From contig NZ_JANKMS010000002.1 of the NCBI RefSeq assembly GCF_024649945.1, positions 62,001 through 126,000 of the forward strand: DNA of 64,000 nt. The letters are read 5' to 3'. Each line of letters opens with the position of its first letter. Within the stretch, counting starts at the first letter, position 1. The translations under genes were made by a program, and so were the position numbers. The notes beneath the pieces are model-generated. The model did not search any database, was not told where the DNA came from, and saw only the letters and a list, made by a program, of their open reading frames with translations. This document shows, in pieces, positions 23,091 to 32,215 of this stretch. The DNA is from Flavobacterium panacis. Lineage in GTDB: Bacteria > Bacteroidota > Bacteroidia > Flavobacteriales > Flavobacteriaceae.

Positions 23091-24875
23091 ATGAAATTAA
23101 AGCACTTTACTTTTTTATTTCTAAGCTTGTGTTTGTTCTTTTCCTGTAAAGAAAATGAGACTTCAAAAGCAACAATCAAACAAGATTTACTTATTAATTT
23201 AACCAAATTAAATAATGAAATTGTTCATTTTCAGAAATTAGTTGATGCTAATTCTTCTCAGAAAGAAATTGTAGAACAATTTAAAAAGTCACGCCTATTA
23301 TATAAAAAAGTCGAATGGGCAATTGAATATTTTGTTCCCGAAACGGCTCGTTTTATGAATGGTCCAGCGTTGGACGAAATGGAATTGGAAGAAAACAGGT
23401 CTTTTGAACCTCATGGTTTTCAGGTTATCGAAGAAATGATTTATCCCGAATATAAAATTGAAGATAAAGAAAGCGTAACAAGAGAATTGAATATTTTCAA
23501 AGCCAATATCAAACAATTGGAAAGTACATTTGAAGTCATCACAATTTCAAATGATTATGTCTTAGATGGACTCGAACAAAACGTATTCCGAGTTATTACT
23601 TTAGGAATTACAGGTTTTGATAGTCCCATTTTACAATCCTCAATTCCTGAAACTGGAGAAAGTCTAATTTCTATTGCTCAACCTCTTGAAATTATTAATT
23701 CTTCTAATAAATCATTAGCAGAAATAAAAAAACTAACCACAAAAGCAAAGCAATATTGCAAAGACAATAATAACTTTAATGCTTTTGACAGAGCTTTTTT
23801 TATCACAGAATATTTAAATCCGATTTCTAAAAAGATAAAGGCTTTTCAGAAAGAAGAAAATATTAAAAACGTAAAAAAAACAAATGTGCTGAAGCCTGAA
23901 ATTGAAACTTTATTTGATAAAGACGCTTTTGACGTAAATGCATTTGTACTTTCAAAAGAGTACAATTTTACAGCGGACAAAGCAAAACTAGGCGAAAAAT
24001 TATTTTATGATACCAGTCTTTCAAAAAATAATGACAGAAGCTGTGCCAGTTGTCATCATCCAGAAAAAGCTTTTACTGATGGTTTAAAAACAAACGTTTC
24101 ATTAACAGGTTCAAATTTAGCCCGAAACACTCCTACTCTAACCTATGCTTCTTTGCAAAATGCTCAATTTTGGGACATGCGTCAATTAGATTTAGAAAAA
24201 CAAAGTGTAGATGTGATTCAGAATAAAGATGAAATGCACGGCTCAATGGACGATATTCATACTAAAATTCTTTTGAATAATGAATATATCAGTCTTTTCA
24301 AAAAAGCATATCCCAAAACAGCAAAACCAGAAGCTTGGCAGATTCAAAATGCTATTGCCAGTTATGTACGTTCTTTAAATGCTTTCGATTCTAGATTTGA
24401 CGAATATATGAGAGGAAATAAAAACGCTTTAAACAAAGAAGAAATTGAAGGAATGAATCTTTTTATGGGAAAAGCAAAATGTGCAACCTGCCACTTCACT
24501 CCTTTGTTTAACGGAACTGTTCCGCCAAGTTATTCTAAAAGTGAACATGAAGTTATTGGAACACCTGAAGATGCATCAGGCAAGAAATTGAGTCCAGATA
24601 AAGGTCAATATTTATACAATGAAATGCCTCAATTAATCGGTGCTTTCAAAACTCCCACAGTTCGAAATGTAGCTGTAACAGCACCATATATGCATAATGG
24701 AGTTTTTAAAACTTTAGAAGAAGTAGTCGACTTTTACAACAAAGGTGGCGGGCAAGGTTTAGGTTATGAAGTAGAAAACCAAACACTTCCTTTTGATGAA
24801 TTGAAACTGACTAAAAATGAAGAAAAAGCACTTGTCGCTTTTATGAAAACACTTACGGATAAAAAATACCAGTAA
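23091..24875 (+). CDS. Di-haem cytochrome c peroxidase-type lipoprotein with imelysin-like N-terminal region
   Basis: A 594-residue lipoprotein, signal ending LFFSC with Cys19. Residues about 25-260 are helical and acidic and include VPETARFMNGPALDEMELEE and EPHGFQVIEEMIYPEY, resembling imelysin-like domains. Residues about 275-594 are a MauG/CcpA-type di-haem peroxidase: haem sites CASCH (318-322) and CATCH (about 464-468), with GSNLARNTPTL, FWDMRQLDLEKQ and FKTPTVRNVAVTAPYMHNGVF. It would reduce peroxide or carry out MauG-type oxidation in the periplasm. The imelysin-peroxidase combination suggests a link to iron or haem handling, but that is inference. It is followed by a strong terminator. 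Confidence 0.88.
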   Translation: MKLKHFTFLFLSLCLFFSCKENETSKATIKQDLLINLTKLNNEIVHFQKLVDANSSQKEIVEQFKKSRLLYKKVEWAIEYFVPETARFMNGPALDEMELEENRSFEPHGFQVIEEMIYPEYKIEDKESVTRELNIFKANIKQLESTFEVITISNDYVLDGLEQNVFRVITLGITGFDSPILQSSIPETGESLISIAQPLEIINSSNKSLAEIKKLTTKAKQYCKDNNNFNAFDRAFFITEYLNPISKKIKAFQKEENIKNVKKTNVLKPEIETLFDKDAFDVNAFVLSKEYNFTADKAKLGEKLFYDTSLSKNNDRSCASCHHPEKAFTDGLKTNVSLTGSNLARNTPTLTYASLQNAQFWDMRQLDLEKQSVDVIQNKDEMHGSMDDIHTKILLNNEYISLFKKAYPKTAKPEAWQIQNAIASYVRSLNAFDSRFDEYMRGNKNALNKEEIEGMNLFMGKAKCATCHFTPLFNGTVPPSYSKSEHEVIGTPEDASGKKLSPDKGQYLYNEMPQLIGAFKTPTVRNVAVTAPYMHNGVFKTLEEVVDFYNKGGGQGLGYEVENQTLPFDELKLTKNEEKALVAFMKTLTDKKYQ

Positions 24876-24903
24876 AAACCAGAATAAAACCTTAATTGAA
24901 CAG

Positions 24904-24934
24904 AAACGCCGAAAATGTATTTTCGGCGTTTTTT
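24904..24934 (+). terminator. Terminator after the peroxidase gene
   Basis: AAACGCCGAAAA and TTTTCGGCGTTT (24904-24915 and 24920-24931) form a perfect 12-bp stem with loop TGTA, followed by a T-run. Confidence 0.9.
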
Positions 24935-25012
24935 ATCCTAATCGACAAACATGCGATACGGAAACACATTTGACGATTTACTTTTAAGGTTTTTCAAAAA
25001 GCTTTCACATAG

Positions 25013-25678
25013 ATAATTCCACTCGTTGGGTCGCCCCCAGGATATGTCGGAAGCGACGTTGGTGGGCTGCTAGTAAATAAGATTAGACAAAAGCCCTACT
25101 CCATTGTTTTATTTGATGAAATTGAAAAAGCACATCCTTCTGTTTTCGATATTTTTCTGCAAATTATGGACGAAGGAAAACTACACGATCGTTTGGGAAA
25201 AGAAGGTGATTTTTCGAATGCGATCATTCTTTTTACTTCAAATATTGGATCGGACCATATTGTAGAAACATTCAATAAAGGTCAAATCCCAAATTCAATT
25301 TCTTTAATGGAAATAATGGCAAATTATTTCCGACCTGAATTTTTAGGCCGATTGACTGAGATTGTACCTTTTGCGCCTATCACTAAGGAGAATGCTCTTA
25401 AAATATTTGAGGTACATCTTAAAAAAGAATTTACCGATTTATTGAAAAATATTAAAATAAAGGTTGAAATACCAATTGAGGTCAAAACCTATCTAGCCGA
25501 AAATGGCTTTAATGCAAAATATGGAGCAAGACCTATTAAAAGTATTATAAGAAGTCATTTAAGAAGACCATTAGCAAAGAAAATAATTTCGGGAGAAGTC
25601 AAAGATGGTGATACTGTTTCTGTTGTTATTGAGAACAACGAAGTCAAATGGATTACAGAAGAGATTATTCCAGTTTAA
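25013..25678 (+). pseudogene. Clp ATPase (ClpB/ClpC/ClpV type) C-terminal remnant
   Basis: An open frame of about 221 codons follows a stop at 25010-25012 and matches the second AAA+ module of Clp ATPases from inside that module to the end: LVGSPPGYVGSDVGGLL (pore loop), KPYSIVLFDEIEKAHPSVFD (Walker B), IILFTSNIGSD (sensor 1), YFRPEFLGRLTEIVPF (arginine finger) and FNAKYGARPIKSIIR (sensor 2, GARP). The N-terminal domain, first AAA module and second Walker A are missing, and bases 24935-25012 upstream show no related sequence or start. The first in-frame ATG (25166) would leave only about 170 residues. The 5' part was lost by deletion, so this is a dead gene. The pore-loop sequence is less usual than ClpB/ClpC and could come from a secretion-type ClpV. 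Confidence 0.75.
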
Positions 25679-25700
25679 AATTAATCGAAACAATGCACAT

Positions 25701-25740
25701 AAAAAACGCTAAGAAATCAATCTTAGCGTTGTTCATTTTT
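25701..25740. terminator. Bidirectional terminator
   Basis: AACGCTAAGA (25705-25714) and TCTTAGCGTT (25721-25730) form a perfect 10-bp stem with loop AATCAA. A T-run lies on the right and an A-run on the left, so it serves the Clp remnant on the plus strand and parC on the minus strand. Confidence 0.87.
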
Positions 25741-28461
25741 TTATTCTAAAACTAAGCCTATTTGGCCATCGTCGTCTAATTCTGTTTCAACAGGATCGTC
25801 TTCTGAAATTTCTGGTCTTTCAGGAACTTCTTCAACTGGCTCTTCGTAAGGAAGTGGCTCTAATAAATTAACTTGTCTTAATTTATCTGTTGTCAATTGG
25901 TTTCCTAAAGCTTTAAAACCTTTTACAGCTATAAAGTCTTCCACGTCTATGTGAAGATCGTCTTTTTGAACTCCTTTTACCTTCGCAAAAACCAATTGTG
26001 CCACTGGACGATAATCTGTTGATACAATTTCTAACTGAGAATTCGGGTGATCTGTAATAAAACTCTCTTCCTTAGTTTCATTTTCGACAAGGAAACGTTT
26101 TAAGAAATAGCGTTCTTTTTCACCATCGTAATAAATGGCAGAAATTGGTTTTTTAGGTTTCCATTTCTCCAAAACAATCATGTCTTCCTCAAAGTGAGTT
26201 GATAATTCAGGGATGATAACCTTTAATTTTCCACTTTGACTGATTACTAATATTTTATCACTTGGTTTAAATTCGCCTAACAATTCTCCTCTCGCGTCAA
26301 CATTCAGACGTTTTACGGTATCATCGAACCAAACTTTTCTTGGCAGTAGAGTCGAAATTCCTTTTTCTTTTAATTCAATTTTCTTGATCGGATATTTAGT
26401 TACTAAATTTCCTTTTGAACCACGACCTTTGATGGCCAATTTAGCAAAATCAATATCGAATTTCAGTTTCTTAATCGTTCCAACCTGACGCAGTAAAATA
26501 GTCACAACCTCAGCTTCTCCGTTTGGATTATGCGAAAAATAAACTACCTGTGAACCATTTGTTCCATTTGTTAAATCGTAAGCTTTATCACGTGTTACTC
26601 CGGTAACATTAAAACGCTTTATGTATGATGGCCCCGATTTACCATCACGATACATCATGTTGTAAATAGTTCGTTTATCATTTTTATCAAAAACGGCCGC
26701 GTGTATAATATCTTTTCCGATAAAAGTTTTAGCATCGACTTTTGTAATCATCAAAGTTCCATCGCGTAAAAACACGATAACATCATCAATATCAGAACAA
26801 TCACCTACGTATTCGTCTTTCTTTAAACTTGTTCCCACGAAACCTTCTTCACGGTTTACGTATAGTTTTGTGTTACGTAAAACTACTTTTGTAGCCTCAA
26901 CGTTATCAAAAACACGAAGTTCAGTCTGACGCTCACGTCCTTTTCCGTATTTCTCTTTTAATTTGGCAAAATACGCAATAGCAAAATCGGTAAGATGTTC
27001 TAAATTGTATTCTACCTCTTTCATTTCTTCTTCTAACTTCGAAATCAATTCGTCGGCTTTATCAGAATCAAAACGAGTGATACGAATCATTGGGATCTGA
27101 GTGAGTCTTTGTAAATCATCGTCATTGATTTCTCTTACGAATGATTTTTTGAAAGGCTCAAATCTATCATACAAATATTTATATAATGATTCTCTGTCTC
27201 CGTATAATTTGAAATCAATGTACATTTCTTCTCTAATGAAGATTTTCTCCAAAGTAGAGAAATGCCATTTATTTTTTAATTCTTCTAATTGAATTTCTAA
27301 TTCCTGACGAAGTAAATCAACCGTTCTTTCTGTTGAAATTCTCAACATTTGAGAAACACCAATAAACAACGGTTTGTTATCTTCAATAACACATCCTAGA
27401 GGTGCTACAGAAGTTTCACAGGCTGTAAACGCAAATAAGGCATCAATTGTTTTATCTGGCGAAACTCCTGGAAAAAGATGAATTAAAATCTCAACATCGG
27501 CAGCAGTATTGTCTTCAATTTTCTTGATTTTGATTTTACCTTTTTCATTAGCTTTCAAAATACTGTCAATCAAACTCGAAGTATTGGTCGAAAACGGAAT
27601 TTGCGTAATCACCAATGTATTTTTGTCTAATTGTGAAATTTTAGCACGTACACGCACACGTCCGCCACGCATTCCGTCATTGTAATTCGAAACGTCCGCG
27701 ATACCTTGCGTCATAAAATCAGGATAAAGCGTAAACGGTTTTCCTTTTAAGATTTTAATCGAAGCGTCTATTAATTCGTTGAAGTTATGAGGTAAAACTT
27801 TCGTTGACAAACCTACCGCAATACCTTCTGCTCCTTGAGCCAAAAGCAATGGGAATTTTACTGGAAGATTATTTGGTTCAGCACGACGTCCATCATATGA
27901 AACTCCCCAATCGGTAATTTTTGGAGAATACAAAACCTCCAAAGCAAATTTAGATAAACGTGCCTCGATATAACGGGGAGCTGCCGCACCGTCACCAGTA
28001 AGGATATTTCCCCAGTTTCCTTGGCAGTCAATCAACAAATCTTTCTGACCAATTTGTACCATTGCATCACCAATACTCGCATCTCCGTGAGGGTGATACT
28101 GCATAGTGTGCCCTACTACATTGGCAACTTTATTATAACGACCATCATCCAGCTCTTTTAAAGAGTGCATAATACGACGCTGAACAGGTTTAAATCCGTC
28201 TTCGATTGCAGGAACAGCACGCTCTAGAATTACATACGAAGCGTAATCCAAGAACCAGTCTTTGTACATTCCGGTTACTTTCGTAATAATGTCTTCGCCT
28301 TCTTCTTCCTGATTTTCGTAAAAATGCTGTCCTTCAAAATGTTTAGCATCTACATCGATAATCTCATCGTCATCTCCATTTTGATTGTCATCAATCTGGT
28401 TTTCATCCTGATTATTCTCGTTGTCGTTTGGAATTATGTTATCGTCTTCTTCGTCTTTCAT
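25741..28461 (-). CDS. parC: DNA topoisomerase IV subunit A
   Basis: A 906-residue type IIA topoisomerase A subunit. A very acidic, Asn/Asp-rich N-terminal extension (about residues 1-55) is unusual. The breakage-reunion domain has DGFKPVQRRIMHSL, the quinolone region YHPHGDASIGDAM, and the DNA-cleaving Tyr164 in AAPRYIEARLS. A C-terminal beta-pinwheel region (about 550-850) follows, with an acidic tail. The equivalent of the quinolone-anchoring Ser83 of GyrA is Ala128; the acidic anchor is kept (Asp132). ParC decatenates chromosomes with ParE, whose gene lies upstream on the same strand, so this is the last gene of the parE operon. Assignment as topo IV rather than gyrase rests on the SIGDAM motif and on a parE partner. 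Confidence 0.92.
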   Translation of the reverse strand: MKDEEDDNIIPNDNENNQDENQIDDNQNGDDDEIIDVDAKHFEGQHFYENQEEEGEDIITKVTGMYKDWFLDYASYVILERAVPAIEDGFKPVQRRIMHSLKELDDGRYNKVANVVGHTMQYHPHGDASIGDAMVQIGQKDLLIDCQGNWGNILTGDGAAAPRYIEARLSKFALEVLYSPKITDWGVSYDGRRAEPNNLPVKFPLLLAQGAEGIAVGLSTKVLPHNFNELIDASIKILKGKPFTLYPDFMTQGIADVSNYNDGMRGGRVRVRAKISQLDKNTLVITQIPFSTNTSSLIDSILKANEKGKIKIKKIEDNTAADVEILIHLFPGVSPDKTIDALFAFTACETSVAPLGCVIEDNKPLFIGVSQMLRISTERTVDLLRQELEIQLEELKNKWHFSTLEKIFIREEMYIDFKLYGDRESLYKYLYDRFEPFKKSFVREINDDDLQRLTQIPMIRITRFDSDKADELISKLEEEMKEVEYNLEHLTDFAIAYFAKLKEKYGKGRERQTELRVFDNVEATKVVLRNTKLYVNREEGFVGTSLKKDEYVGDCSDIDDVIVFLRDGTLMITKVDAKTFIGKDIIHAAVFDKNDKRTIYNMMYRDGKSGPSYIKRFNVTGVTRDKAYDLTNGTNGSQVVYFSHNPNGEAEVVTILLRQVGTIKKLKFDIDFAKLAIKGRGSKGNLVTKYPIKKIELKEKGISTLLPRKVWFDDTVKRLNVDARGELLGEFKPSDKILVISQSGKLKVIIPELSTHFEEDMIVLEKWKPKKPISAIYYDGEKERYFLKRFLVENETKEESFITDHPNSQLEIVSTDYRPVAQLVFAKVKGVQKDDLHIDVEDFIAVKGFKALGNQLTTDKLRQVNLLEPLPYEEPVEEVPERPEISEDDPVETELDDDGQIGLVLE

Positions 28462-28493
28462 TTTTATGCTGAATTTATTTTCAGTAAACTTTC

Positions 28494-29054
28494 TTATTCG
28501 TAATCTTCGTCAAAATATTTTATACCTGCTTTTTTAAAAAGGTCCTCCATTTGAGTAAAGCAAAAACCATTGTAATTTTCAAGGTTTTTTGATTCTCTAT
28601 AACCTTTGCATGACAAACAAAGCTCTTTGTAACCAATTATTCTATTTTTTTGATCTCTAAAAACTATCATGTGTCTTGGCATATAACAATCTCTAGGCAA
28701 ATTTTCTACTTTACAACTATCTTGAGACAATAAGCCAATTAATTCCGTTTTCAATGCTGAACTTAGTAATACTCTCTCTTTAACTTTTGTACTGTCAAAG
28801 TTCAATTTATAATCGACAACAAGGTCTTTGTAATATTTATTCTCTTTTTTAGTAATTTTTTTATCCCATCGCATTCTGTCTTCATAAGATAAAACTTCAA
28901 CTTTGGATAAATTCTTAAAAGGAAAATTTCTTTCTTTGATTATTTCTGTTTCAGTTCTAGAAGACACTGGACTTTCTTCAAATTGAGAATTTTCTTTTTC
29001 TTTCTTACAAGAAAAGAATACAAAAATGACAATCAAAAATAAGATTTTCTTCAT
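28494..29054 (-). CDS. Hypothetical lipoprotein within the topoisomerase IV operon
   Basis: A 186-residue lipoprotein: MKKILFLIVIFVFFSC, Cys16 as lipidation site, then a Lys/Glu/Ser-rich linker (about 17-45) and a compact domain with a cysteine-rich end (SQDSCKVENLPRDCYMPRH, ELCLSCKGYRESK). The CLSCKG and DSC/DC cysteines could bind metal or form disulfides. I do not recognise it. It lies 6 bases after the DUF1016 nuclease gene and 32 before parC, so it is cotranscribed with topoisomerase IV genes although its product goes to the envelope. Such a mixture suggests insertion of a two-gene cassette. Confidence 0.7.
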   Translation of the reverse strand: MKKILFLIVIFVFFSCKKEKENSQFEESPVSSRTETEIIKERNFPFKNLSKVEVLSYEDRMRWDKKITKKENKYYKDLVVDYKLNFDSTKVKERVLLSSALKTELIGLLSQDSCKVENLPRDCYMPRHMIVFRDQKNRIIGYKELCLSCKGYRESKNLENYNGFCFTQMEDLFKKAGIKYFDEDYE

Positions 29055-29060
29055 TTATTA

Positions 29061-30164
29061 TTATTTACTTTCAAGCAATTCTTTTAGAACCTCAACACTT
29101 GGCAAAACGGTTTTATATTTACTAGCAAAAATCTGTTCATTGTTTTCAGGTAATGTATATCTAACTACAGCTTCACTTTTATTTTGGCAAAGAATAATTC
29201 CAATCGTTTTATTCTCATCTTCCAAGCGCATTTCTCTGTCGTAATAATTAACATACATCTGCATTTGACCTAAATCCTGATGCTTTAATTCTCCTATTTT
29301 TAAATCAATAAGAACAAAAGATTTTAATATTCTGTTGTAAAAAACTAAATCAATTCTAAAATGCTTTTCATCAAAAGTAATTCTTTGCTGTCTGCCAACA
29401 AAAGTAAAACCATGACCTAATTCTAATAAGAAATGCTCCAGTTTATTAATGATTTCTTCTTCTAATTGAGATTCTGAATATTGACTCAATTCAGGCAATC
29501 CTAAAAATTCAAGTATATAAGGATCTTTAATTATATCTTTTGGTTTTTCAATAATCTGACCTTTTTCTGAAAGCTTTAATATTTCTTCCTTATCTCTGCT
29601 TAAAGCCAATCTTGTATAAAGTGCAGAATCATATTGACGTTTTAATTCTCTTACACTCCAATTATTTTTCTCAGATTCTATTTTATAAAAACGTCTTTCT
29701 TTTTCATCTTCAATTCGCATTAAAAAAATATAATGAGTATAAGTTAACTTAAAAAAAGAAGCCAAAGTTTGATTATCAAACTTATTAAATTCCGCAGACA
29801 CTGTCTGCGTTTTTTCTAAATTCAATTCCCCAGTCAGTGACTGGGTTTTTTGAATTTCTAAAATACGAGTCAGTGACTCGGAATTTGAGAAAGTTAAATA
29901 AAACTTCCTCATATTTTCTAAATTAACTACAGAAAAACCTTTTCCAAACTCTTGTATCAATTGTTGAGAAAGACTTTTCAAAAGCTTTTTCCCATATTCT
30001 GCACGATCTTTTCCATTTTGCTCTTCCTCAACAATAATTCTTCCAATTTCAAAATAGGTAATTGTCATTGTTGAATTTACAGTACGCAAAACCTGTTGTC
30101 GGGCATTTTGCAATAACTCGGCAACTTGTTGGAAAATGACTTTATTTTGAAGACCGTCTGGCAC
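29061..30164 (-). CDS. DUF1016 (YhcG-type) PD-(D/E)XK nuclease-like protein
   Basis: A 367-residue protein. The N-terminal DUF1016_N region (about residues 8-95) has VLRTVNSTMTITYFEIGRIIVEEEQNG, GKKLLKSLSQQLIQEFGKGFSVVNLENMRKFYL. A variable segment (about 95-130) contains three tandem 12-residue units (ESLTRILEIQKT, QSLTGELNLEKT, QTVSAEFNKFDN). The C-terminal PD-(D/E)XK domain shows RIDLVFYNR and FVLIDLKIGELKHQDLGQMQMYVNYYD, with Asp, Asp and Lys of the nuclease site. The DNA for the repeats is built of palindromes. It sits between parE and parC. Family members are thought to act on DNA or with restriction systems, but no partner is here. Confidence 0.85.
   Translation of the reverse strand: MPDGLQNKVIFQQVAELLQNARQQVLRTVNSTMTITYFEIGRIIVEEEQNGKDRAEYGKKLLKSLSQQLIQEFGKGFSVVNLENMRKFYLTFSNSESLTRILEIQKTQSLTGELNLEKTQTVSAEFNKFDNQTLASFFKLTYTHYIFLMRIEDEKERRFYKIESEKNNWSVRELKRQYDSALYTRLALSRDKEEILKLSEKGQIIEKPKDIIKDPYILEFLGLPELSQYSESQLEEEIINKLEHFLLELGHGFTFVGRQQRITFDEKHFRIDLVFYNRILKSFVLIDLKIGELKHQDLGQMQMYVNYYDREMRLEDENKTIGIILCQNKSEAVVRYTLPENNEQIFASKYKTVLPSVEVLKELLESK
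29793..29880. repeat. Three tandem ~36-bp units, each with a perfect short palindrome, inside the DUF1016 gene
   Basis: CGCAGACA-C-TGTCTGCG (29793-29809), CCCAGTCA-G-TGACTGGG (29829-29845) and CGAGTCA-G-TGACTCG (29866-29880) are perfect palindromes about 36-37 bases apart. The spacers share TTTCTAAAATAC/TTCTAAATTC-like sequence. A 36-base period is 12 codons, so each unit adds 12 residues without shifting the frame. Confidence 0.85.
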
Positions 30165-30184
30165 TCTATTTTATTTAAACTTTA

Positions 30185-32053
30185 TTAAGCCTCCTCAAGC
30201 TCATCAATTTCAACCTTTAAATTCTTGATAATAAACTCTTGTCTATCAGGAGTATTTTTCCCCATATAGAAAGACAACAACTGCTCAATCGATGTATTTT
30301 TATCCATCATAATTGGGTCAAGACGAATGGTGTCTCCAATAAAGTTTTTAAACTCATCTGGCGAAATCTCTCCCAAACCTTTAAATCGAGTGATTTCTGG
30401 TTTTGGTTTTAGTTTTTCAATCGCATCTTTTCTTTCTTCTTCAGAATAACAATAAATCGTTTCTTTCTTGTTACGAACCCTGAAAAGTGGCGTTTGCAAA
30501 ATATACAAATGTCCTTCTTTGATTAATTCTGGGAAAAACTGTAAAAAGAACGTAATCAAAAGCAAACGAATGTGCATTCCGTCGACATCGGCATCGGTTG
30601 CGATTACGATGTTGTTGTAACGCAGTTTTTCTAATCCGTCTTCGATATCCAATGCTGCTTGAAGTAAGTTGAATTCTTCGTTTTCATACACAATTTTTTT
30701 AGTCATTCCGTATGAATTCAAAGGCTTACCACGTAAACTGAAAACCGCTTGCGTATTTACGTCACGTGATTTTGTAATCGATCCAGAAGCCGAATCCCCC
30801 TCGGTAATAAAAAGCGTACTTTCTAAGTTTCTTGGGTTTTTAGTATCTGGAAGGTGCGCACGGCAGTCTCTTAATTTTTTATTGTGAAGATTGGCTTTTT
30901 TAGCGCGATCTGTAGCCAGTTTTCTAATTCCTGATAATTCTTTACGCTCACGTTCTGCCTGAAGAATTTTACGTAATAAGGCCTCCGCAGTTGTTGGATT
31001 TTTATGTAAATAATTATCTAGTTTCGTTTTGATGAAATCGTTAACGAAAGTACGAACAGAAACAGCTGGAGTTCCATCATCAGAACCCATATCGGTAGAA
31101 CCTAATTTTGTTTTGGTCTGAGACTCAAAAACCGGTTCCATTACTTTAATACTAATCGCACTTACAATCGATTTACGAACGTCTGAGGCTTCAAAATTCT
31201 TATTGTAAAACTCACGAATTGTTTTTACAACAGCTTCACGGTAAGCCGCTAAGTGCGTTCCTCCTTGTGTTGTATTCTGACCGTTTACAAAAGAGTGATA
31301 TTCTTCACTGTATTGCGTTTTACTATGCGTAAGCGCAACTTCAATATCATGCTCTTTTAAGTGAATAATCGGGTATTCTAAATCTTCTTCATTAATGGTT
31401 TCTTCTAATAAATCGCGAAGTCCATTTTCTGAATAATATTTTTCTCCATTAAAAATAATCGTCAAACCATTGTTCAAATAACAATAGTTTTTGACCATTT
31501 TAATTACGTATTCTAAACGGAATTTATAGTTTTTGAAGATTGTTTCGTCTGGCGTAAAAATTACTTTTGTCCCTTTACGTTTTGTAGTATCGATAACATC
31601 TTCTTCCTGAACCAAATTTCCAGCGGAGAATTCTGCTGCTTTTTGTTTATCATCACGAACCGATTCTACACGAAAATAATTAGATAAAGCATTAACGGCT
31701 TTTGTTCCGACACCGTTCAAACCAACTGATTTCTGGAAAGCTTTAGAATCGTACTTTCCTCCGGTATTCATCTTCGAAACTACATCGACAACTTTTCCTA
31801 ACGGAATTCCACGTCCGTAATCACGAACAGAAACTGTCCTGTCTTTAATAGAAACTTCAATCGTTTTTCCGGCACCCATAACGAATTCATCGATACAGTT
31901 GTCTAAAACCTCTTTTAATAAAATGTAAATACCATCATCCGGTGATGATCCGTCCCCTAATTTCCCGATGTACATACCCGGACGCATACGAATATGTTCC
32001 TTCCAATCGAGTGAACGAATATTATCTTCGTTGTATTGATTTTGCTCTAGCAT
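30185..32053 (-). CDS. parE: DNA topoisomerase IV subunit B
   Basis: A 622-residue type IIA topoisomerase ATPase subunit. GHKL motifs: [38 protein letters not shown] and [15 protein letters not shown]. The transducer region is followed by a TOPRIM domain with [19 protein letters not shown] and [19 protein letters not shown], then the C-terminal segment [20 protein letters not shown]. All ATPase and metal-binding motifs look intact, and length matches ParE rather than the longer GyrB of some Bacteroidota. It starts the operon; a DUF1016 nuclease and a lipoprotein gene come before its partner parC. No clear promoter element precedes it. Confidence 0.93.
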   Translation of the reverse strand: MLEQNQYNEDNIRSLDWKEHIRMRPGMYIGKLGDGSSPDDGIYILLKEVLDNCIDEFVMGAGKTIEVSIKDRTVSVRDYGRGIPLGKVVDVVSKMNTGGKYDSKAFQKSVGLNGVGTKAVNALSNYFRVESVRDDKQKAAEFSAGNLVQEEDVIDTTKRKGTKVIFTPDETIFKNYKFRLEYVIKMVKNYCYLNNGLTIIFNGEKYYSENGLRDLLEETINEEDLEYPIIHLKEHDIEVALTHSKTQYSEEYHSFVNGQNTTQGGTHLAAYREAVVKTIREFYNKNFEASDVRKSIVSAISIKVMEPVFESQTKTKLGSTDMGSDDGTPAVSVRTFVNDFIKTKLDNYLHKNPTTAEALLRKILQAERERKELSGIRKLATDRAKKANLHNKKLRDCRAHLPDTKNPRNLESTLFITEGDSASGSITKSRDVNTQAVFSLRGKPLNSYGMTKKIVYENEEFNLLQAALDIEDGLEKLRYNNIVIATDADVDGMHIRLLLITFFLQFFPELIKEGHLYILQTPLFRVRNKKETIYCYSEEERKDAIEKLKPKPEITRFKGLGEISPDEFKNFIGDTIRLDPIMMDKNTSIEQLLSFYMGKNTPDRQEFIIKNLKVEIDELEEA

Positions 32054-32215
32054 AAATGAATTTAGGATTTTTTGCTAATGTACCATTTATCAACAAAAAA
32101 TGAAAGCGTATTTCTTTTTTGTTATGAATAATAACAGTTTAAAACCTATTTAAATTGATTTTAAAATAAAACGAACACTAAAATTATAAAAAAACTGCTT
32201 TTTCGACAAAAAACA

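Noticed and set aside
25166..25678. Complete short Clp-family gene starting at the ATG at 25166
   Set aside because: The Clp similarity clearly continues upstream of this ATG to 25019 without a start, so the ATG is internal and the gene is a truncated remnant.
25741..32053. gyrA/gyrB instead of parC/parE
   Set aside because: The adjacent pair, the parE size and the SIGDAM-type quinolone region match topoisomerase IV of Bacteroidota. A gyrase assignment cannot be excluded without comparison with the genome's other copy.
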